NCBI GenBank assembly: GCA_902785935.1
Contig: CADAAN010000004.1
Coordinates: forward strand, 1-39,585
Source of the DNA: an uncultured Pseudomonadota bacterium
GTDB lineage: Bacteria; Pseudomonadota; Alphaproteobacteria; RF32; CAG-239
Direction of reading: 5' to 3'
Length of the DNA stretch: 39,585 nucleotides
The position numbers were made by a program, and so were the translations under genes. How positions within the stretch are numbered: the stretch's first letter is position 1; each line of letters opens with the position of its first letter. The notes beneath the pieces are model-generated. The model searched no databases. It saw only the letters and a list, made by a program, of their open reading frames with translations, and was not told where the DNA came from. Below, in pieces: positions 1 through 8,781 of this stretch.

Positions 1-1
1 T

Positions 2-151
2 TTCAAAGCTGAAGGTTTGTCTGAACTATGGGTCCCGAAACAAGTGCTTTATGTCAAAAATCCACCTCTTCTCGGCAGCGGAAAATTTGACTATCAAACA
101 GCAAAAAAAATGTTTGAAGATGGCCAATTTCAGACGTTAAATGAGGCATAA
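2..151 (+). CDS. Acyl-activating (AMP-binding) enzyme, C-terminal end only
   Basis: The window opens inside a reading frame that runs without a stop from base 2 to a TAA at 149-151, giving 49 residues that end in LNEA. The segment PPLLGSGKFDY is the typical end of the AMP-binding/acyl-CoA or acyl-ACP synthetase superfamily, where the lysine of the (L)GSGK motif is the catalytic lysine of the mobile C-terminal domain. The spacing and the LLGSGK-D wording resemble the synthetase half of Aas (2-acylglycerophosphoethanolamine acyltransferase/acyl-ACP synthetase), but with only 49 residues the substrate cannot be assigned. It converges with the deoA operon, and the 12-bp gap leaves room only for a weak AT-rich hairpin (about 159-176) that also overlaps the deoA stop codon. 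Confidence 0.7.
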   Translation, partial: FKAEGLSELWVPKQVLYVKNPPLLGSGKFDYQTAKKMFEDGQFQTLNEA

Positions 152-163
152 AAAATGCAAAAA

Positions 164-1471
164 TCACCCGATTTTTTCTAAAATAATATCATTTTGCACG
201 GGTTTTTGATCATCAATCTGAATAAGCCTGCAAATTTTTGAGGCGACATTTTCATAATCAGCCTCAGAATTTGCATGTACAAAGCAAAGCGGTGTTTTGC
301 CGTCCGCCTTATCACCGATTTGGCAAAACTCAGAAAATCCGGTTGCATGATTGATTTGTTGTAAAGGATGCGTGCGACCGCCCTTGAGCTCAATCAACAA
401 AAGCCCGATATCTCGTGTTTTCATTTTACTGACATAACCTTCGCGCTCGGCAAAAACGGGGCGAATGATAGGGGCCTTTGTCATATAATGCCATGGTTTT
501 TGAACAAAATCCGCCGGACCACCCAGCGTTTTGACCATTTTTGCAAAAACTTCCAAAGCCTGACCGGAATGCAAAACATTTTCAATGCGCGCAAAAGCTT
601 CCTGCCTGTTGCATGCAAGTTTTGTATTGATTAAAATTTCGCTTGCCAAGGCTTTTGTCACCGCATCAAGGCGAACATTGACATTTATCTCTTTCAAATA
701 TTCCACTGCCTCAAAAATTTCCAGCGCATTGCCGATTGAAGAACCTAAAACCGCATTCATATCCGTCAGTAAAGCTGTTGTTTTTGTGCCGGCACCATTT
801 GCGACTTCAACAATAGAATTTGCTAAATTGCGTGCATCATCAACGTTTTCCATAAATGCCCCGTTGCCGAATTTGACATCCATCACCAAATTATCAAGCC
901 CTGAGGCGAGTTTTTTTGATAAAATAGAGGCGGTAATCAGCTCAATCGATTCTACCGTCGCACATACATCTCGAACAGCATAAATACGCTTGTCGGCCGG
1001 AGCCAAATTGCCCGTTTGACCGATGATGGCACATCCCGCTTCACGTACGGTTTTTTGAAATAGGTCATTTGAAGGTGCCGTTTGATATCCCGTTATCGAA
1101 TCAAGTTTATCAAGCGTTCCCCCCGTATGCCCGAGTCCGCGTCCCGATATCATCGGCACATAAGTACCGCATGCTGCTAAAATCGGTCCCAAGACAAGAC
1201 TGACTTTATCTCCGACACCGCCGGTTGAGTGTTTATCAACAACGGGAGCATCCAAATCCCAATGTAAGACATCACCGGAATCCCTCATGGCAAGTGTCAA
1301 ATCTATTTTTTCACGTTTAGTTACACCATTTAAAAAAATAGCCATGGTTAAAGCCCCGATTTGCGCATCTGATATGCTCTCATTTGCAACACCTTTGATG
1401 AAAAAATCAATCTCTTGCCTTGAAAGTGTTTCTTTATTGCGTTTTTTTCGGATAATCTCCTGCGGTAACAT
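164..1471 (-). CDS. deoA: Thymidine/pyrimidine-nucleoside phosphorylase
   Basis: A 435-residue protein, the usual length for the thymidine/pyrimidine-nucleoside phosphorylase family. It splits thymidine or uridine with phosphate into base and (deoxy)ribose-1-phosphate in the cytoplasm. The phosphate-binding segment KHSTGGVGDK is at residues 80-89 and the family signature SGRGLGHTGGTLDKLD at 109-124. The N-terminal helical domain and the C-terminal mixed domain (HPLQQINHATGF) are both present, so the protein looks intact. It is the last gene of a minus-strand operon with the purine nucleoside phosphorylase (1 base apart) and cytidine deaminase, which fits nucleoside salvage or catabolism. Whether it prefers thymidine (DeoA) or accepts uridine too (Pdp) cannot be read from the sequence. 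Confidence 0.93.
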   Translation of the reverse strand: MLPQEIIRKKRNKETLSRQEIDFFIKGVANESISDAQIGALTMAIFLNGVTKREKIDLTLAMRDSGDVLHWDLDAPVVDKHSTGGVGDKVSLVLGPILAACGTYVPMISGRGLGHTGGTLDKLDSITGYQTAPSNDLFQKTVREAGCAIIGQTGNLAPADKRIYAVRDVCATVESIELITASILSKKLASGLDNLVMDVKFGNGAFMENVDDARNLANSIVEVANGAGTKTTALLTDMNAVLGSSIGNALEIFEAVEYLKEINVNVRLDAVTKALASEILINTKLACNRQEAFARIENVLHSGQALEVFAKMVKTLGGPADFVQKPWHYMTKAPIIRPVFAEREGYVSKMKTRDIGLLLIELKGGRTHPLQQINHATGFSEFCQIGDKADGKTPLCFVHANSEADYENVASKICRLIQIDDQKPVQNDIILEKIG

Positions 1472-1472
1472 G

Positions 1473-2273
1473 TTATTTCTCCAAAAACTTTAATATTAAA
1501 CCTTGTAAATCGACAGCAGATTGGCGTGCTTCAAAAAGTGTTTCTTCGTGCGTTAAGGTATGCGTCTGGATATCGGCACTTTGGTTTGTAATCACCGAAA
1601 TTGCGGCAACCTTCATTCCAAAATAAACGGCGGCAATCACCTCAGGTACGGTTGACATGCCCACGGCATCTGCACCCAATATCCGAAAAGCCTTTACCTC
1701 AGCCTTTGTTTCAAAATTCGGCCCGACAACAAAAAAATATGTACCCTCAAACAGTTTAATGCCCATTTCCTGAGCTGTCTGACGCAACCTGTTGGCCAAG
1801 TTTTCATCATAAGCATGGCTGACATCCGGAAAACGAGGCCCTTCGGCATCATTGTTCACCCCCGTTAATGGATTTTGACCTGAAAAATTGATATGATCCG
1901 TAATCATCATTAACGCCCCGGGCTCCATCTCTTTTCTTAAAGAACCTGCGGCATTGGTGGCAATCACTTCTTTAATGCCGAGCCGTTGATAAGTTGACAT
2001 CATATCTTTAATCAGTGCAGGAGAATGCCCCTCATAAAGGTGATATCGCCCGTTCATGCACAAAACATTTTTGCCACCTAAAGTACCAGCAATTAATTCG
2101 CCCTTATGGCCGGCGATTGTAATTTTCGGAAAACCGATTTCGGTATAAGGTATAATGATTTTATTTTCAACCTTATCGGCAAGCACACTCAAACCGGAGC
2201 CTATAATAATCAAAACCTCAGGCTGAAAATCACCAAGACGAGCGCGAATATTTTGTACATAAGTTTCAATCAT
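1473..2273 (-). CDS. punA: Purine nucleoside phosphorylase, trimeric class
   Basis: A 266-residue protein of the trimeric purine nucleoside phosphorylase/MTAP family, which phosphorolyses inosine, guanosine and xanthosine-type nucleosides to base plus ribose-1-phosphate. Family landmarks in order are the phosphate loop GSGL (25-28), GHKGEL (55-60), the GRYHLYEGH block (75-83), TNAAGSL (106-112) and the base-binding stretch around NFETKAEV with VGMSTVPE. The start codon overlaps the end of cdd by four bases (ATGA), a sign of translational coupling, and deoA follows after one base. The symbol is given by family resemblance; punA, xapA and deoD2 are all used for relatives. Confidence 0.9.
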   Translation of the reverse strand: MIETYVQNIRARLGDFQPEVLIIIGSGLSVLADKVENKIIIPYTEIGFPKITIAGHKGELIAGTLGGKNVLCMNGRYHLYEGHSPALIKDMMSTYQRLGIKEVIATNAAGSLRKEMEPGALMMITDHINFSGQNPLTGVNNDAEGPRFPDVSHAYDENLANRLRQTAQEMGIKLFEGTYFFVVGPNFETKAEVKAFRILGADAVGMSTVPEVIAAVYFGMKVAAISVITNQSADIQTHTLTHEETLFEARQSAVDLQGLILKFLEK

Positions 2274-2668
2274 TTTTCCAAATCCTCACGAAATGCAACC
2301 GGCATAAGATCATTTAATTGATATGTTTTTTTAATGCCCGATATGTCAGCTAAGTGGATTTTTGTATCAGTTGTTGCAAATTCCGCAATCCTCTGCAAAC
2401 AAGCACCGCAAGGCGTAATTAAATTTTTGCTTTGGGCAACGATAACAATATCCGAAATTTTGTATTCACCATTTGCAACCATGGCGCAAATGGCGCTTTG
2501 TTCAGCACAAGTTCCGCACGGATAAGACACATTTTCCGTATTGGCTCCGACATAAATTTGATCACCCTGACTTAAAACAGCCGCCCCGACTTTAAAGCCG
2601 GAATAAGGAGCATATGCGTTTTGCCTGACCTCAAGCGCTTTTTTGAAAAGTAAATCAAGTTTTGTCAT
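2270..2668 (-). CDS. cdd: Cytidine deaminase
   Basis: A 132-residue homotetrameric-type cytidine deaminase, which converts cytidine and deoxycytidine to uridine and deoxyuridine. The zinc site is complete: C54-A-E56 (catalytic glutamate) in PCGTCAEQSAI, and the C87/C90 pair in PCGACLQ. The substrate-binding FKVGAAV and GANTENVSY segments are also present. It is the first gene of the salvage operon: its product feeds the pyrimidine phosphorylase encoded two genes downstream. The start lies about 100 bases from the divergently transcribed AsmA-like gene, so the interval 2669-2768 must carry both promoters. Confidence 0.93.
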   Translation of the reverse strand: MTKLDLLFKKALEVRQNAYAPYSGFKVGAAVLSQGDQIYVGANTENVSYPCGTCAEQSAICAMVANGEYKISDIVIVAQSKNLITPCGACLQRIAEFATTDTKIHLADISGIKKTYQLNDLMPVAFREDLEK

Positions 2669-2768
2669 TTTATCCGCCTTTTGATGAAAAAATTAATTGT
2701 TTATAAAGATAATATATATTATTCTAAAAATTGGTAAAGATTTTTTTTCTATTCGGGGGAATTTGTCC

Positions 2769-5700
2769 GTGTTTAAAAAAATATTCATAACGCTTATCAT
2801 ATTGATTGCCTTGGCATTTGGCGGTTTAACATATTATGTTTCAACGATCGACTGGAATAACTATAAAAATAAGATGGCCGAGCAACTTGAGAACGTTACC
2901 GGCAAAAGAGTTGTGATTAATGGCAATGTTGGTCTTACATTTTGGCCAAGACCACACTTAAGCGCAACGAACATCAAAATTTATAACAAAAATGCCAATC
3001 CGAAAATGGCTAACACACCTCTTGCTGAAATCAAAGAAATGGTAGCTGACTTAAGTTTGATGCCGCTTATCCACAAACGCTTTGTAATAGATAAGATGAA
3101 TTTAAACGATTCTCGTATTTTGATAGAATTTTTCGATAACGGACAAACAAACTGGTACACCGAAGTTGATCCCGAACAGAGTTTTGCCTTGTCGGGGGTT
3201 GATATCGCCTTTAACAGCATTATGTTGCAAAATTCAGTAGTACACATCATCAATCCAAGCTGGAATTTCGATTCTGTTTTCAATAAAGTCAATGCCGACA
3301 TTTCGGCTCAAAGTCTTGTTGGTCCGTTCAGGATTGACGGCAATTTCATTAAGGACAACACACCGGCCGGTTTTGCTTTAAACATCGGTACTTTATCCGA
3401 GAGTTTTGCAACCTCGCTCAATCTTGTTTTGACGCATCCGAGCTCAGAAAGTTATGCTCGTTTTGACGGATCCATTTTATCCAACAACAGCGAACTTAAA
3501 GGCAATTTTACGATAGAATCACAAAAACCCTCTGTCTTTTTGAATACCATCTCCGGTCAAAATCTTTTAGATGAAAAATACAATTATCCCGTAGCATCAT
3601 CAATTGATTTAAGTGTCAATCCGAAAGAGATTGATTTATCGAGCTTTATTGTCAAATACGGTGAAAATTTAGCCGGCTCTGGACGTGTTTTGATCCCACT
3701 GAAAGAAAACATTGACAACAAAAAAATCATCAATATTTCATTTGAAATGACAGATTTGGATTTAATGCCTTTTGCCTCTGTTTTAAAAGAATATTTGAAA
3801 AAGTATGACGGCACAAAAAAAGCCTTTTCACCGAATTTTGAATATGATGTCGTGGCAGATATAACGGCAACGCGCGCGTTATTAAACGATGAAACGATAC
3901 GCGATTTTAAGCTTAGCGCCGATTTAATAAACAATCGATTAAACATTAAAAATCTCTCAGGTTTAATGGTTGGCGATACCGATATTTACGTCAAAGGTGA
4001 TGTTTTTGAACACGAAAAAGCTCTGTCTTACAGCCTGAATATACAAAGTTCATCTCAAGATTTTTTAAAATTCTTAAAATGGCTGAAAATTGAACCGAAA
4101 ACATATGCCCCTTCAACATATCGCAATGCACGCCTTGCAGCGAGTGTATCGGGCAACTTAGGTGAGATTAAAATCACCCCCTTCGAATTTGGCTTTGATA
4201 AAATCGAAACATCGGGTATTATAGGCCTCAAACGCGATCGCAAAAATGCGTGGTTTATTGTGCTTCAAAGTGAAAATATCAATTTTGACAATTATCTTCC
4301 GCCCATTAAAGAAGATGAAAAGAACACCGCATTGACAGACAGACTTAAAAACCTGTTAAGTCATTTTAAGCTTTTAAATGAAACGGATGTCACGTTAAAT
4401 CTTTCATTGGGTCTTGGCATTTATGATAAGGTGCCGTTTGAAAATACAAGCTTGAAATTGACATCAACAGATGGGCAAATTAATCTTGAAAAACTCGAGA
4501 TTGAACGTTTGGTCGGCGCCTCGCTTCACATGCAAGGAAAACTTTCTAATTTGGGCGCTAATCCGAGTTTTGAAAATTTGAAATATCAGGTTAAAACAGA
4601 TGATTTCGGTGCATTTAATCAAAAATTAAAACTTAATTTGCCGGATTGGCCATTGTTTACTAAAGTAAGTCGTGCAGATATTCAAAGCATTGCTTCCGGC
4701 ACATTTAATACGGCAAATGCAAAAATTGTAGCGCAAATGGGCAAAAACTCTTTCAGCTATGCCGGAAGATTGTCTCGCCAAGGTACTGATTTATCTTATC
4801 GTGGTAAAATCAAGATTAAAGCACCTGACTTTTTAGACTTTGCAAATCAAATTAATCTGGACTATAACCCTCGACGACTGATTGGCAATGTTTTGACATT
4901 TGACGGCGATATTGACGGCACACTTTCTAATTTTCGTGCCGAAAATATCAGTGCTTTTATTGGGACAAATCAGTTTACCGGACGCTTTTCGTATACCAAA
5001 CGAGGTGACAAACCTTTAATCAATGCCGATATTTCGACCAATCTTTTTGAATTTGATCGCTTTGTTTATGAGCCGGCGCAACAGGGCATCATGCGCAACA
5101 AAAAAGAACAACATACATTTATCGAAATGCCGCGCTTTGATACAAAGACGATTGATTACGGTATTTTTGAAAACTTTGATTTAAACGGTACGTTTCATAT
5201 CAAAAATTTAAGTTATCAAGATACTGATGTTGAAAATGTATCTTTTAAGCTCAACGTTGATGATGGTCGCATTATTGTGCGTGATTTTATTGCTGATAAA
5301 AAACCTGCCGTCTATAAGGCAAATTTTGATATTGATACAAAAGCGACAAATAAAATCAATGGCGATTTGAGCATTGAAAATGGCATGATTGAAAATTTTG
5401 GCGGTTCTTTGTACCAAATCAAAAATGCCAATGTGTACTTAAAGGCAAAATATGAGGCATCAAGCCTTTCTGTCGCCGATTTTATCAAGACATTGAACGG
5501 CAATATTGAATTTGACTTTAACAATATGGTCTTCGAGGGCTTTAATATTGCGGTAATTGTTGATGATTTGATTACACGTACCCGTTCAGTAGGCCTTGAT
5601 GAATTTTTGCACGAAAATTTGACCGGCGGACAAACGACTTTTGACAGAGCACAAGCAAGAATTGATCTGAAAAACGGAGAATATACCATAAAAGATGCCG

Positions 5701-7199
5701 TTTTAAGGCTTGATGATTTAACAAGCCTTGAGCTCAAGGGCAATGGTTCTTTAAGCTCTTGGCAGACAGATTTGAAGTTAACCATTGACAGCCAGAAAAT
5801 AAAACAAAATTTGCCGACTCTATCTTTTACTTTGACGGAAATGCTTTCAAACCCAGTTTTAAAAATCGATGATGAAACGTTAAAAGAGACGTATGATGCA
5901 CATTGGGCAGAATTAGAACGTCAGCAAAAAGAGTTGGCTGAAGCCAAAGAAAAAGCCTTAAAAGAAAAGATGTCTGCAGCGCAAGAAATTGTTGCTCGTC
6001 AGACGAATTTTATCAATACAGAAGTCATGTCGCGCTTAAAACGCTATAAACCTTTCAGCGCTAATGTTTCTATCCAAAATGTATATGAAAGCGTTAATAT
6101 CGAAGCAGATGATATGCTTAAAACACTGCGTGACTTAGCATCAAAGGCATATCGTGATTATCAAGACGGGGACATTGATAAAATCAATTTGCAAACGCAG
6201 GTTTTTGAGCCTGTTTTGCCTGAACTTGTAACGCGCCTTGATAACAATTATGTCGACGATTTGAAAATTCATATTGCATCAAATCGGCAAAGAATAAATC
6301 AAATTAATCAAAACACAAAAGAAAAATCCGTCAATTATCAAAACACACTTAATTCTTATACTATGCGGTTGATGCAAATCGGTTCGCTTGTCGTTCTTGA
6401 CAGATTAGATGAGGTTAAAACAAATAAGGCAAAAATTGAAACAGATATCAAAGAAATTGCCTCTCTGGACAGACAAGCCGGCGCATTGATACAAAAGCTT
6501 GATGAAGAAAGACGTATCGGTATATTAGATAATCGTTATCAAGAAAGCACAAAACTTTTAGAAAATACAAAATCTCATTTTGAAGATTTAAATACCGCGC
6601 TTGAGAACCTTTTCTTATATATTCAGGATGTACTTTATTTTGAACAAACGGGAGAGCATAAAACGCCTCAGGTAAAAGAGAAAAAAGTCCCTGATGTTGC
6701 GAGTGAAACCACGTTTTTGGAACAGCCTCAAAAAGTTGAAGCTGTGACAAAAGCAGAGTCTGAATCTTTACCACCATCAACATTTGATGAAAAATCTGAG
6801 CAAAAAGTCAGTCCATTACTTTCCGAACCTGTTGAGGAAAAATCGGAACTTGTTGTTGAGCCTCAGGTTTTAAGCTCGCCTGAGATTGTACCCGAAAGAT
6901 TTAAGCCGCAAGAAACAGTCAAAGAAGTGCTTCAATCCCAAGAACAACTAAGCGAAAATAAAACAGAAAAAGCGCCTGATGAAACACCAAAACAGGTCGT
7001 TGTAGAAAAGATTGAAACACCTAAAATTCCGCTTCTTGTCGAAACGGAAGATGATTACATGTCAAAGCCTGCCGTCAGTGGTACAATCGTTAAAAAAGGT
7101 GCAAAATCGGAAGAAAATAATTTTAAACAACCTGCAAAAAGCCTCTTAAAACCGATTGATGGCGAAGTTGTCATCAGTGGGTCTGTCAAAAGAAAATAG
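2769..7199 (+). CDS. Very large AsmA-family envelope protein with coiled-coil and acidic tail
   Basis: I start this protein at the GTG at 2769, because a strong GGGGGA Shine-Dalgarno lies eight bases upstream; an in-frame TTG at 2697 has none. That gives 1476 residues. Residues about 1-22 form a single membrane anchor (KKIFITLIILIALAFGGLTYYV), followed by the AsmA N-terminal signature region (GKRVVINGNVGLTFWPRPHLSATNI) and a long run of beta-rich repeats typical of AsmA/TamB-like bridge proteins. These are thought to help phospholipid traffic or outer-membrane assembly from the inner membrane across the periplasm. From about residue 1040 it changes: a Lys/Glu/Ala-rich coiled coil to about 1295, then about 180 residues rich in Pro, Glu, Lys, Val and Ser. 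That C-terminal extension is not part of AsmA proteins I know. It is flanked by minus-strand genes and appears monocistronic. Confidence 0.82.
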   Translation: MFKKIFITLIILIALAFGGLTYYVSTIDWNNYKNKMAEQLENVTGKRVVINGNVGLTFWPRPHLSATNIKIYNKNANPKMANTPLAEIKEMVADLSLMPLIHKRFVIDKMNLNDSRILIEFFDNGQTNWYTEVDPEQSFALSGVDIAFNSIMLQNSVVHIINPSWNFDSVFNKVNADISAQSLVGPFRIDGNFIKDNTPAGFALNIGTLSESFATSLNLVLTHPSSESYARFDGSILSNNSELKGNFTIESQKPSVFLNTISGQNLLDEKYNYPVASSIDLSVNPKEIDLSSFIVKYGENLAGSGRVLIPLKENIDNKKIINISFEMTDLDLMPFASVLKEYLKKYDGTKKAFSPNFEYDVVADITATRALLNDETIRDFKLSADLINNRLNIKNLSGLMVGDTDIYVKGDVFEHEKALSYSLNIQSSSQDFLKFLKWLKIEPKTYAPSTYRNARLAASVSGNLGEIKITPFEFGFDKIETSGIIGLKRDRKNAWFIVLQSENINFDNYLPPIKEDEKNTALTDRLKNLLSHFKLLNETDVTLNLSLGLGIYDKVPFENTSLKLTSTDGQINLEKLEIERLVGASLHMQGKLSNLGANPSFENLKYQVKTDDFGAFNQKLKLNLPDWPLFTKVSRADIQSIASGTFNTANAKIVAQMGKNSFSYAGRLSRQGTDLSYRGKIKIKAPDFLDFANQINLDYNPRRLIGNVLTFDGDIDGTLSNFRAENISAFIGTNQFTGRFSYTKRGDKPLINADISTNLFEFDRFVYEPAQQGIMRNKKEQHTFIEMPRFDTKTIDYGIFENFDLNGTFHIKNLSYQDTDVENVSFKLNVDDGRIIVRDFIADKKPAVYKANFDIDTKATNKINGDLSIENGMIENFGGSLYQIKNANVYLKAKYEASSLSVADFIKTLNGNIEFDFNNMVFEGFNIAVIVDDLITRTRSVGLDEFLHENLTGGQTTFDRAQARIDLKNGEYTIKDAVLRLDDLTSLELKGNGSLSSWQTDLKLTIDSQKIKQNLPTLSFTLTEMLSNPVLKIDDETLKETYDAHWAELERQQKELAEAKEKALKEKMSAAQEIVARQTNFINTEVMSRLKRYKPFSANVSIQNVYESVNIEADDMLKTLRDLASKAYRDYQDGDIDKINLQTQVFEPVLPELVTRLDNNYVDDLKIHIASNRQRINQINQNTKEKSVNYQNTLNSYTMRLMQIGSLVVLDRLDEVKTNKAKIETDIKEIASLDRQAGALIQKLDEERRIGILDNRYQESTKLLENTKSHFEDLNTALENLFLYIQDVLYFEQTGEHKTPQVKEKKVPDVASETTFLEQPQKVEAVTKAESESLPPSTFDEKSEQKVSPLLSEPVEEKSELVVEPQVLSSPEIVPERFKPQETVKEVLQSQEQLSENKTEKAPDETPKQVVVEKIETPKIPLLVETEDDYMSKPAVSGTIVKKGAKSEENNFKQPAKSLLKPIDGEVVISGSVKRK

Positions 7200-7369
7200 T
7201 TATTTTATTTATTGATAAACACCATGCACGGGTAAGGCTCTCCCAATCTATCAACAGCTGATACTTATGCAATCTGATGAAATGGATGAACCAAGTCCTG
7301 TCATGATGATCGGGCATGCTTGCGGATGACGTTTAAAATAAATACCATCACTACCTGATGCAGACAAAA
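7200..7369. other. Intergenic region with a possible decayed repeat
   Basis: No gene is supported in this 170-base gap between the convergent AsmA-like and tyrS genes. It contains an imperfect hairpin, GTCAT at 7300-7304 with ATGAC at 7326-7330, and the phrase GGATGACG, which also ends the palindromic element at 10850-10936 and occurs at about 30052-30059. It may be a decayed copy of a dispersed intergenic palindrome. No clean U-tract terminator is visible for either flanking gene. Confidence 0.35.
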
Positions 7370-8623
7370 CTATCCTTTAATCAGGCCGTGTTTTTTCTTG
7401 CCCTGTGAGAGCTTGACCTCACCGTTTTCAATATCTTTTGCGGTGATGATATAATTTTCGTCCGTCACCGCTTTGTCATTGATTTTTAAGCCGGCTTGTT
7501 TAATCAAGCGGCGAGCCTCGCCTTTGCTTGCAACAAAACCGATGTTTAAAAACGCATCCAAAACCGAAATACCGGCTTTCAAGTCTGCTTCTAAAACAGG
7601 CAAGTTATCGCCTGACATGCCTTGTTCAAAGGTTTTGACAGCTGTTTCAAGCGCCTCGTCAGCAGCAATTTTGCCGCGACACATTTTCGTCGCCTCATAA
7701 GCCAAAATTTTTTTAGCCTCGTTAATTTCCTGATCTTTTAAGGCTGATAAGCGCTTTACCTCATCCATCGGCAAGTCGGTGAAGATGGCAAGACATTTTG
7801 CCACCTCGGCATCGCCGATGTTTCTGAAATATTGGAAATAATCATAAGACGAAAGTTTTTCTTCATTAATCCAAACGGCATTGCCTTCCGATTTGCCCAT
7901 CTTTTTGCCTGCCGAATCGGTCAAAATCGGGCTTGTGAAGCCGAAAAGCTCAACATTATAGCGACGGCGCCCGAGTTCTGTACCCGAGGTGATGTTGCCC
8001 CACTGGTCTGCTCCTGCGATTTGAGCACGACAGCCGTAGCGTTGATTTAACACGCAAAAATCATAGCCTTGCAAAAGCTGATAATTAAACTCCAAAAAGC
8101 TCATCGGCTGTTCACGCTCCAAACGTGTTTTAACACTATCCATCGTGAGCATATGATTAACCGAATAACAGGTGCCGATGTCGCGCAAAAATTCAAGGTA
8201 GTTTATGGATTTAAACCAATCCCAATTATCAACCATTTCAGCACCATTGCGCGCATTTGAAAAATCAAGAAAAGTTTTAAATGATTTTTTTAAGCCTTCC
8301 GCATTGTGTTTTAAGGTTTCTTCCGATAAAAACGGGCGAAGTTTATCTTTGCCGGACGGGTCACCGATGCGTGCCGTTGCCCCGCCGACAAGCGTTAAGG
8401 GCTTATGACCGCATTTTTGGAACCAACGCATCATCATCACCGGCACAATATGCCCGACGTGAAGGCTGTCGCCTGTCGGATCTGAACCTAAATAGCCAAC
8501 GGCAGGAACGCCCTTTTGTTCGCACTCATAAAGATAGGCGTCAAAGCCCTCTAAATTGGTGCATTGATTAAAAAAGCCGCGTTCAAGCATAATATTTAAA
8601 AATTCAGATTTGACGTTTGCCAT
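7370..8623 (-). CDS. tyrS: Tyrosyl-tRNA synthetase
   Basis: Class I tyrosyl-tRNA synthetase charging tRNA-Tyr in the cytoplasm. I start at the ATG at 8623 (MANVKSEF), which has an AGGAAAG ribosome site; the frame extends 20 codons further upstream without one. The 417-residue product has the HIGH-type motif HVGH at residues 55-58, the tyrosine-pocket segment QLLQGYDF, the ADQWGN loop, the KMSKS-type motif KMGKS at 241-245 and a C-terminal S4-like RNA-binding domain (KGEARRLIKQAGLKINDKAV). Length and motif order are normal. It sits alone between two intergenic gaps, in the same direction as ftsZ. Confidence 0.96.
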   Translation of the reverse strand: MANVKSEFLNIMLERGFFNQCTNLEGFDAYLYECEQKGVPAVGYLGSDPTGDSLHVGHIVPVMMMRWFQKCGHKPLTLVGGATARIGDPSGKDKLRPFLSEETLKHNAEGLKKSFKTFLDFSNARNGAEMVDNWDWFKSINYLEFLRDIGTCYSVNHMLTMDSVKTRLEREQPMSFLEFNYQLLQGYDFCVLNQRYGCRAQIAGADQWGNITSGTELGRRRYNVELFGFTSPILTDSAGKKMGKSEGNAVWINEEKLSSYDYFQYFRNIGDAEVAKCLAIFTDLPMDEVKRLSALKDQEINEAKKILAYEATKMCRGKIAADEALETAVKTFEQGMSGDNLPVLEADLKAGISVLDAFLNIGFVASKGEARRLIKQAGLKINDKAVTDENYIITAKDIENGEVKLSQGKKKHGLIKG

Positions 8624-8748
8624 TTTTCTTTCCTTTGATAAAAACGAATGGCCTACCATAAGCGTTTTGAACAAAAAAATCAAGAGAGATTCTGCGGATT
8701 TTATAATTTTGTTTTAAAAGGCAAAAAATCATTAAAAATGGCGGATAT

Positions 8749-8776
8749 AAAAAAACCTCGGCTTAAAACCGAGGTA
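8749..8776 (-). terminator. Rho-independent terminator of ftsZ
   Basis: CCTCGG (8756-8761) pairs with CCGAGG (8769-8774). Read on the minus strand, the hairpin is followed by a run of U (the A-run at 8749-8755). It begins six bases beyond the ftsZ stop codon. Confidence 0.85.
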
Positions 8777-8781
8777 ATTTT

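Noticed and set aside
5312-5785. 157-codon minus-strand frame within the AsmA-like gene
   Set aside because: The opposite strand is a continuous AsmA-type protein; the translation has no recognisable features.
7270-7330. CTGATGA resembling a hammerhead ribozyme core, and a short frame on the minus strand
   Set aside because: The GAAA core partner and flanking stems are missing, and the frame is about 40 codons without a start or known motif.
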